A stretch of DNA of 10,863 nt, taken from assembly GCA_003164275.1 (NCBI GenBank), contig PLSY01000201.1:1-10863 (forward strand), in the 5' to 3' direction. Origin of the DNA: Acidimicrobiaceae bacterium (lineage in GTDB: Bacteria > Actinomycetota > Acidimicrobiia > Acidimicrobiales > RAAP-2). The notes beneath the pieces are model-generated. The model had not been told where the DNA came from and made no database searches. It was given only the letters and a program-made list of their open reading frames with translations. The position numbers were made by a program, and so were the translations under genes. Shown piece after piece: positions 7,348-10,863 of this stretch (position 1 is the stretch's first letter; each line of letters begins with the position of its first letter).

Positions 7348-8939
7348 GCGCTCCCCTGGATTCCCGCAGCGGCCATGCCCACGATGGGCGCGTTGAGCGG
7401 TGATCCACCCTCTGATCCAGCAAAGGTGGCGTTGCCATAGGAGAAGATGCCTCCATCGGTCGCGACCAGCCAGTAGCCATTTCCATCCAGGGTTGGGGCG
7501 ATCCCCACGATGGGTTTGTTCAGCTTGAGGGCGCCGGCCGAGCCGTGGAAGGTGCCGTCCCCGTAGGAGAAGATGCCGCCGTCGCTCGCCACCAACCAGT
7601 AGCCGCCGCCGTCAGGCGTCGACGCTATGCCGACGATGGGCTTGTTGAGGGTCAGGGCTCCGGCCGAGCCGTGGAAGGTGGCGTCCCCGTAGGAGAAGAC
7701 TCCACCGTCACTCGCTACCAACCAGTAGCCACCAGCGTCAGGCGTCGACGCTATGCCGACGATGGGCTTGTTGAGAGGTGATCCTCCGTGGGAACCCTGG
7801 AAGGTGGCATTACCGAACGAGAAGATCCCACCGTCACTCGCCGTCAGCCAGTAGCCGGTACTGCCGAAATTGGCCACAAACGGAAACTCGACGCCGGCGA
7901 CCGCTGGCACTGCCTGGTAAGTGGCGAGCAGGTCGGGGCCGGAGATTCCCGGAAAGGCGAAGGCACCCCGGTCTGGCCCCGAGGCCAGCTGGAAGGAGGC
8001 CAAGGAAGTGGCCGGGTTGCCGGATCCCTTTTGAAACTGGGAGGCAACCGGCGAGAGTCCTAGAGAGATGAGCGATTGAATCACCACTGCCGTCGAGTTC
8101 GGGTCACTAACTCCAGGAGCGCTCACCGTATTCGGAAAGCTGCTCCATCCCCCATCCGCATCTTGACCGCTAATGAGAAAGCTGAGTGCACTGGCGGCAT
8201 GCGCTGCATCAAGCCCGTTGACGGCCTCAAGTCCCTGAATGGCAAGAGCCGTGGAGTTCGTGTCGGGGCCGACAAAGGCGGCCGGGTCTCCACTACACGG
8301 ATTGGCAGACGTTACGTAGCTCGTCCATCCGCCGTCTGGGCACTGCTGGCTTGTCAGCCATGAGATTTCCGCAGACGCTGGTGTGACATTCACCGCTGCC
8401 AGGGCTGCCAAGGCAAGGCCTTGCCTGAATGCGCCATCGTAGGCCTGGTCCTGGGCCCCGAAGAGTCCGACATTCGGTGCTGAGGTCTGTTCAGTGGCCA
8501 GCAGCCTGGCCACAAGATCGGTGCCTCCGAATGAACGGGGGTTAACCCCAAGAGCGTGGGCGTCAAGGATTAACAATGCCAGTTGGCCCGGTCCGTCCTC
8601 ATTGTCTGACTGGACCACATATGCATTGACGTGCGCTTCCAGGTACGAGATCGCCGCACTTGTCCCAGCGGGATCGGCGTTGGCACTGGCCAGGGCAAGC
8701 ACCGTATTCGCAGTGGCTGACAGGTCTGCCGTGCCTGGAGTAGTGGTCGAGGGCACGTAGCCACTGGAGTTCAATTGACCGGCAAGCCATGAGGCGCCCT
8801 GACCGGCTGCGGCCGGGAGCGGAAAGGCCGATGTCGACGCATGGGAGGTGGCGGCGCTGGCTATCGACGGTGCCGCCAGGGTTGCCAGGAGAGCGCAGGC
8901 AGCGAAGGCTGCTGACGCGAAAAGGCGCTTGATGGACAT
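7344..8939 (-). CDS. Secreted alpha/alpha-barrel (squalene cyclase/prenyltransferase repeat) protein with four C-terminal 42-residue repeats
   Basis: A 531-residue exported protein. Residues 1-30 are a signal peptide (MSIKRLF, a hydrophobic core, then SIASA before the cut). Residues about 45-345 consist of helical repeats with QW-like turns, QCPDGGWTSY (199-208) and DADGGWSSF (260-268), as in the terpenoid cyclase/prenyltransferase alpha/alpha barrel. That fold also forms the cobalamin-binding domain of transcobalamin and intrinsic factor. Catalytic motifs of true cyclases (DxDD or DxDTA) are not seen, so a binding role is more likely. C200 and C215 may form a disulfide. Residues about 361-531 hold four repeats of 42 residues beginning GYWL (Y363, Y405, Y447, Y489). 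ATG 8939 is preceded by GTGAGG nine bases upstream; upstream in-frame starts would add a polar extension before the signal peptide. It is the first gene after a cobalamin riboswitch. Cobalamin binding is inference. Confidence 0.85.
   Translation of the reverse strand: MSIKRLFASAAFAACALLATLAAPSIASAATSHASTSAFPLPAAAGQGASWLAGQLNSSGYVPSTTTPGTADLSATANTVLALASANADPAGTSAAISYLEAHVNAYVVQSDNEDGPGQLALLILDAHALGVNPRSFGGTDLVARLLATEQTSAPNVGLFGAQDQAYDGAFRQGLALAALAAVNVTPASAEISWLTSQQCPDGGWTSYVTSANPCSGDPAAFVGPDTNSTALAIQGLEAVNGLDAAHAASALSFLISGQDADGGWSSFPNTVSAPGVSDPNSTAVVIQSLISLGLSPVASQFQKGSGNPATSLASFQLASGPDRGAFAFPGISGPDLLATYQAVPAVAGVEFPFVANFGSTGYWLTASDGGIFSFGNATFQGSHGGSPLNKPIVGIASTPDAGGYWLVASDGGVFSYGDATFHGSAGALTLNKPIVGIASTPDGGGYWLVASDGGIFSYGDGTFHGSAGALKLNKPIVGIAPTLDGNGYWLVATDGGIFSYGNATFAGSEGGSPLNAPIVGMAAAGIQGSA
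7350..7859 (-). repeat. Four tandem 126-bp coding repeats (42-residue GYWLVASDGGIFSYGD type)
   Basis: Within the alpha/alpha-barrel gene, four copies start at about 7853, 7727, 7601 and 7475 with an exact 126-base period. The consensus is GYWLVASDGGIFSYG, then (D/N)ATFxGSxGG, then LNKPIVGIASTPDG. The middle two copies are nearly identical in DNA, suggesting recent duplication or gene conversion. Repeats of this type are common at the ends of secreted proteins in Acidimicrobiia. They are rich in Gly and aromatic residues and probably form beta-sheet blades, perhaps for cell-wall or surface attachment; that role is a guess. Confidence 0.9.
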
Positions 8940-8940
8940 G

Positions 8941-8987
8941 GGGTGGATCCTCACTTCCGGACGAAGACCCGGCAACCCACGCCACCC
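8941..8987 (-). promoter_or_regulatory. Leader hairpin around the ribosome-binding site, possible riboswitch expression platform
   Basis: In the operon leader, GGGTGG (8987-8982) can pair with CCACCC (8946-8941), directly before the ATG at 8939. An inner stem CCGGG/TCCGG (8972-8968 with 8961-8957) has a 6-base loop. The Shine-Dalgarno GTGAGG (8954-8949) is held between the two stems. A competing pairing, GTGGGT with ATCCAC (8980-8975 with 8948-8943), is also possible. There is no T-run, so control of translation initiation fits better than termination. This was predicted by eye only. Confidence 0.4.
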
Positions 8988-9049
8988 TGCTCAGGCTCGT
9001 GACCAACCGAGTCCGTGCCGCAATTCTCGACGGTTATGGACTCAATCAG

Positions 9050-9175
9050 CGGTGCCTCGGTATTCCGACTCGTAGTGAGATCGCCTCACTACCCACGGTT
9101 GCGGACCAGCGCCGGACTTCGACCGGCTTCCCCGAATCACCACTTTTGTTGCTGGCCCGACCATACCAGCATCGG
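9050..9175 (-). ncRNA. Cobalamin riboswitch
   Basis: Reading the minus strand, the conserved blocks occur in the right order. First comes GGTATGG near 9167. Then an A-rich bulge leads to GGGGAAGCCGG (9133-9123), then GAAGTCCGG and CTGGTCCGCAACCGT (9109-9095; consensus CTGxCCCGCAACTGT). A perfect variable stem GTAGTGAG/CTCACTAC follows. Last is the B12-box AGTCGGAATACCGAGGC (9070-9054; consensus AGYCAGGAGACCTGCC). GGTAT and ATACC can pair to close the core. It starts about 240 bases before the ATG of the alpha/alpha-barrel gene. When adenosylcobalamin or another cobalamin binds, such elements normally shut off the downstream genes, which points to a B12 uptake role for the operon. A CATAAC -10-like hexamer at 9190-9185 would start transcription near the aptamer's 5' end, but no clear -35 accompanies it. 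Confidence 0.92.
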
Positions 9176-9210
9176 CATGAGCGAGTTATGGACGACTCTC
9201 GACCAGATAT

Positions 9211-9230
9211 GGAGGCCCATCTGGGCCGCC
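9211..9230 (-). terminator. Terminator-like GC-rich hairpin after the desaturase gene
   Basis: GG-a-GGCCC-atct-GGGCC-g-CC forms a 5-bp GC stem extended by two more pairs past one mismatch, starting four bases after the desaturase stop. No T-run follows, which is usual for many actinobacterial terminators. It would separate desaturase transcription from the riboswitch-controlled operon that starts just downstream. Confidence 0.5.
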
Positions 9231-9234
9231 GTGC

Positions 9235-10275
9235 TCAGCCGACGATAGGACGGACCACTCCGAGCCCGACGACCTGCAAGTGTCTGAGCACTCCGCAATA
9301 GGCCTGCCAGGGACTTTCCAAGGTGTACTCGATGCGCTTCTCGGCGCAGAAGGGCCCGACGAGAGTCCGGGCTCGACGGAGATTGGCTCGGGGCATGGCC
9401 GGGAACAGGTGGTGTTCGATCTGCGTGTCGAGGCCCCCGAAAAGAAAGCCCGTCCAAGGTCGACCGGACAGATTGCGCGATGTCAGCACTTGACGACGCA
9501 GGAATCCGAGTTCGTCCTCGCCGGTGAGTACGGGCATGCCGACGTGGTTCGTGATGAAGCTCACCCCCAGGTAGAACCCGAGGATGGCCTGGGTGACGAG
9601 GATGAAGACCACCGCCTTCACCGGAGAGAGGATGAAGAACGGTGCCACGAAGAACACGAAGAGATGCACGGACAGCAACGCCGATTCGAGTATCACTCTT
9701 CCGTCTCGTCGCTTGGACAAGGAGATGACGCTTGCTACGTGCAGATTGAGGGCTTCAAGGAACAGGAGCGGTATAAGCATCAGCGATTGAAAGCGGGCGA
9801 ACCACTGTCCGAACGGTCCCCGCTCATCGGCCTGCTCGGGCAGGTAAACGATGGCTCCCGGGACGAGGTCCGGATCCTTTTCTGGCCGATTCGTGTAGGC
9901 ATGATGGCGATTGTGCTTCGTCACCCACCAGCCGAAACTGAATCCGGTGAACAAGTTGGCCACTACAAGGCCGATGGCATCATTGTCACGACGACTCGAA
10001 CTGATCTGGCGATGTCCAGCGTCGTGGCCGATGAAGCCCAGTTGGGTCATAACGAGCCCCAGGCCAATGGCGATGGCCACACACCACCAGCTGTCGCCGA
10101 CGACCACCAAGGTCGTTCCGAGGGCCACAAGGGCCAGGACGGACAGGCTGATTTTCACTGTGTAGTGCGCCCTGCGGCGACCGAGCAAGCCTTCATCACG
10201 AACCCGGCGCGACAGCTCAGCGAATTCTTGGCGATACGAATCGGCCGCCGGGGCAACTGCGAACTCCGTGGTCAT
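9235..10275 (-). CDS. Membrane fatty acid desaturase (acyl-CoA/acyl-lipid type)
   Basis: A 346-residue integral membrane di-iron enzyme that would introduce a double bond into a fatty acyl chain using O2 and reduced electron carriers. The three histidine boxes are complete: HDAGH (84-88), HNRHH (121-125) and QIEHH (285-289), with a further NHVGM at 243-247. Hydrophobic helices flank them (about 38-60, 62-82, 165-185 and 200-240). The order and spacing match PF00487. The Gln in box 3 is shared by front-end desaturases and by mycobacterial DesA3-like acyl-CoA desaturases, so regioselectivity cannot be told. No cytochrome b5 domain is fused. The ATG at 10275 has GGAAGA eight bases upstream; a TTG at 10305 would add ten residues. 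The gene appears to be transcribed alone, with a hairpin after its stop. Confidence 0.93.
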   Translation of the reverse strand: MTTEFAVAPAADSYRQEFAELSRRVRDEGLLGRRRAHYTVKISLSVLALVALGTTLVVVGDSWWCVAIAIGLGLVMTQLGFIGHDAGHRQISSSRRDNDAIGLVVANLFTGFSFGWWVTKHNRHHAYTNRPEKDPDLVPGAIVYLPEQADERGPFGQWFARFQSLMLIPLLFLEALNLHVASVISLSKRRDGRVILESALLSVHLFVFFVAPFFILSPVKAVVFILVTQAILGFYLGVSFITNHVGMPVLTGEDELGFLRRQVLTSRNLSGRPWTGFLFGGLDTQIEHHLFPAMPRANLRRARTLVGPFCAEKRIEYTLESPWQAYCGVLRHLQVVGLGVVRPIVG

Positions 10276-10349
10276 GAGGCGTCTTCCGGTTGGGCTTGTG
10301 GCCAATGGTCTGAGGAGACGACCTGAGCGAGCGTCTCGAATGTGGCGTC

Positions 10350-10378
10350 TGGATCTGTGACGGTGTGGCAGGTGTCAA
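10350..10378 (-). promoter_or_regulatory. Candidate promoter of the desaturase gene
   Basis: On the minus strand a perfect TTGACA (10378-10373) is followed after 17 bases by GATCCA (10355-10350), a weak -10. It lies about 75 bases upstream of the desaturase ATG. The -35 match is good and the -10 match poor, so this is only a candidate. Confidence 0.35.
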
Positions 10379-10406
10379 AACGGCCGTCATCCAGGAGGGA
10401 AGCAAG

Positions 10407-10574
10407 ATGAGCGCACGCAACCCATCCATTCAAACCGAAGGTGACCTCATCACCCTAGATCGGAAGACAGCCACATCGGCGTCGCCCATCGGCTATATCG
10501 GCCGTGACCAAAGTCCCCAAGGAATGGCTGCCGTCGTATTATCGGGCTTCGTACGCGCTAGTTGTCACCTTTGA
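10407..10574 (+). CDS. Possible small protein, 55 residues, unknown function
   Basis: An ORF of 55 residues starting MSARNPSIQTEGDLITLDRK. It has a full AGGAGG Shine-Dalgarno at 10393-10398, eight bases before the ATG, which is stronger than those of the recognised genes here. The product is polar with a mildly hydrophobic C-terminus and a single cysteine, and has no clear membrane helix or signal peptide. I recognise no family. It is divergent from the desaturase, and its last 36 bases overlap the end of the convergent membrane-protein gene, which argues some caution. It could be a real small protein or a chance ORF. Confidence 0.35.
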   Translation: MSARNPSIQTEGDLITLDRKTATSASPIGYIGRDQSPQGMAAVVLSGFVRASCHL

Positions 10575-10769
10575 CGGAAGAAGCAGCACGATGATCAATG
10601 CGATGAGAGTGAAGAAGAATCCCAAGATCAGCCACCCGATCGGGTGTCGACCCTTCCGTTTGGCGATGTTGTAGATCCAGACAAGGATCAACAGCCAGAT
10701 GACAAACCCAATCAGCGATTCGATCCAACGGACGCCGTCCGTGGTGGCCAACAGGGCCGCCGTCAACAT
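10539..10769 (-). CDS. Small two-helix membrane protein, unknown function
   Basis: A 76-residue protein starting MLTAALLATTDGVRW. It has two transmembrane helices, about residues 17-35 (SLIGFVIWLLILVWIYNIA) and 45-66 (GWLILGFFFTLIALIIVLLLP), joined by a basic loop AKRKGRHPI. The loop-glycine-helix pattern ending LLLP is common in short hypothetical membrane proteins of actinobacteria; I cannot name a function. I chose the ATG at 10769 because GAAGG lies eight bases upstream. An in-frame ATG at 10844 would add 25 polar residues and lacks a well-placed ribosome-binding site. A short upstream ORF ends across this start codon, suggesting coupled translation. Confidence 0.65.
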   Translation of the reverse strand: MLTAALLATTDGVRWIESLIGFVIWLLILVWIYNIAKRKGRHPIGWLILGFFFTLIALIIVLLLPSKVTTSAYEAR

Positions 10770-10852
10770 CGCACGCACCTTCGAGCCAGTCGGGCCATGC
10801 GCAGATCGTAGCAAGCTCGACGTTGGCTCGGGTAAGACCCGCATTGACTCAT
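10763..10852 (-). CDS. Possible 29-residue leader peptide upstream of the small membrane protein
   Basis: GGAGG at the window edge (10863-10859) is followed six bases later by an ATG at 10852. This opens a 29-codon frame encoding an Arg- and Cys-rich peptide (MSQCGSYPSQRRACYDLRMA and so on). Its TGA stop (10765-10763) overlaps the ATG of the membrane-protein gene (10769) by seven bases, so ribosomes ending here could restart on the next gene. No family is recognised. Its reality rests on the ribosome-binding site and the overlap only. Confidence 0.3.
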   Translation of the reverse strand: MSQCGSYPSQRRACYDLRMARLARRCVRC

Positions 10853-10863
10853 CTAAAACCTCC

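Noticed and set aside
7350..7859. Regular 126-base direct repeats, considered as a CRISPR array or intergenic tandem repeat
   Set aside because: The period matches 42 codons in an open frame, the copies keep the protein pattern, and there are no unique spacers between short repeats.
7344..8939. A true squalene-hopene cyclase or terpene-synthesising enzyme
   Set aside because: The protein has a signal peptide, only about 300 residues of barrel, and no visible catalytic Asp-rich motif. The B12 riboswitch points to vitamin handling instead.
9280..10326. Long plus-strand frame (348 codons) opposite the desaturase
   Set aside because: It is the antisense of a gene with three complete histidine boxes. 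The product is Glu/His/Gln-rich low-complexity with no recognisable domain.

Overview
The window reads as a piece of a high-GC actinobacterial chromosome, most likely class Acidimicrobiia. This rests on three things: the coding bias; a secreted protein ending in tandem 42-residue repeats of the GYWLVASDGGIFSYGDATF type, which I know as common in Acidimicrobiia; and an SCO2322-family gene beside an energy-coupling factor (ECF) transporter, an actinobacterial neighbourhood. No mobile element, CRISPR array, rRNA or tRNA was seen.

Layout. 1-362 (minus) is the start of a DUF1345 membrane protein cut by the window edge. A divergent intergenic region (363-544) carries a perfect inverted repeat. 545-2845 (plus) holds a putative zinc metallopeptidase (Peptidase_Mx type) and a SpoIIE/PP2C-type phosphatase with a GAF-like N-terminus. 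The phosphatase ends tail-to-tail, on a shared CTAG, with a five-gene minus-strand operon (8939 down to 2842). Further right, also on the minus strand, are a terminator-like hairpin, a fatty acid desaturase (9235-10275) and a small two-helix membrane protein (10539-10769). Two very small ORFs with strong ribosome-binding sites lie at 10407-10574 (plus) and 10763-10852 (minus).

The centrepiece is the five-gene operon. It is preceded by a recognisable cobalamin riboswitch (about 9050-9175, minus strand). In transcription order it encodes: a secreted alpha/alpha-barrel protein of the squalene-cyclase/prenyltransferase repeat type with four C-terminal 42-residue repeats; a membrane-anchored SCO2322-family protein whose extracellular domain resembles DUF4430; the ECF T component; a fused tandem ECF ATPase; and the ECF S component. 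Every junction is a 4-base overlap (CTGA, ATGA, ATGA, ATGA). The first of these means the SCO2322-family gene most likely begins at a CTG codon, which restores its signal peptide.

Working model (inference): this is a B12-repressed cobalamin uptake system. Two extracellular proteins carry the two folds that animal transcobalamin and intrinsic factor combine in one chain, an alpha/alpha barrel and a DUF4430-like beta domain. They would capture the vitamin and hand it to the ECF importer. The other genes show no evident link to this system.
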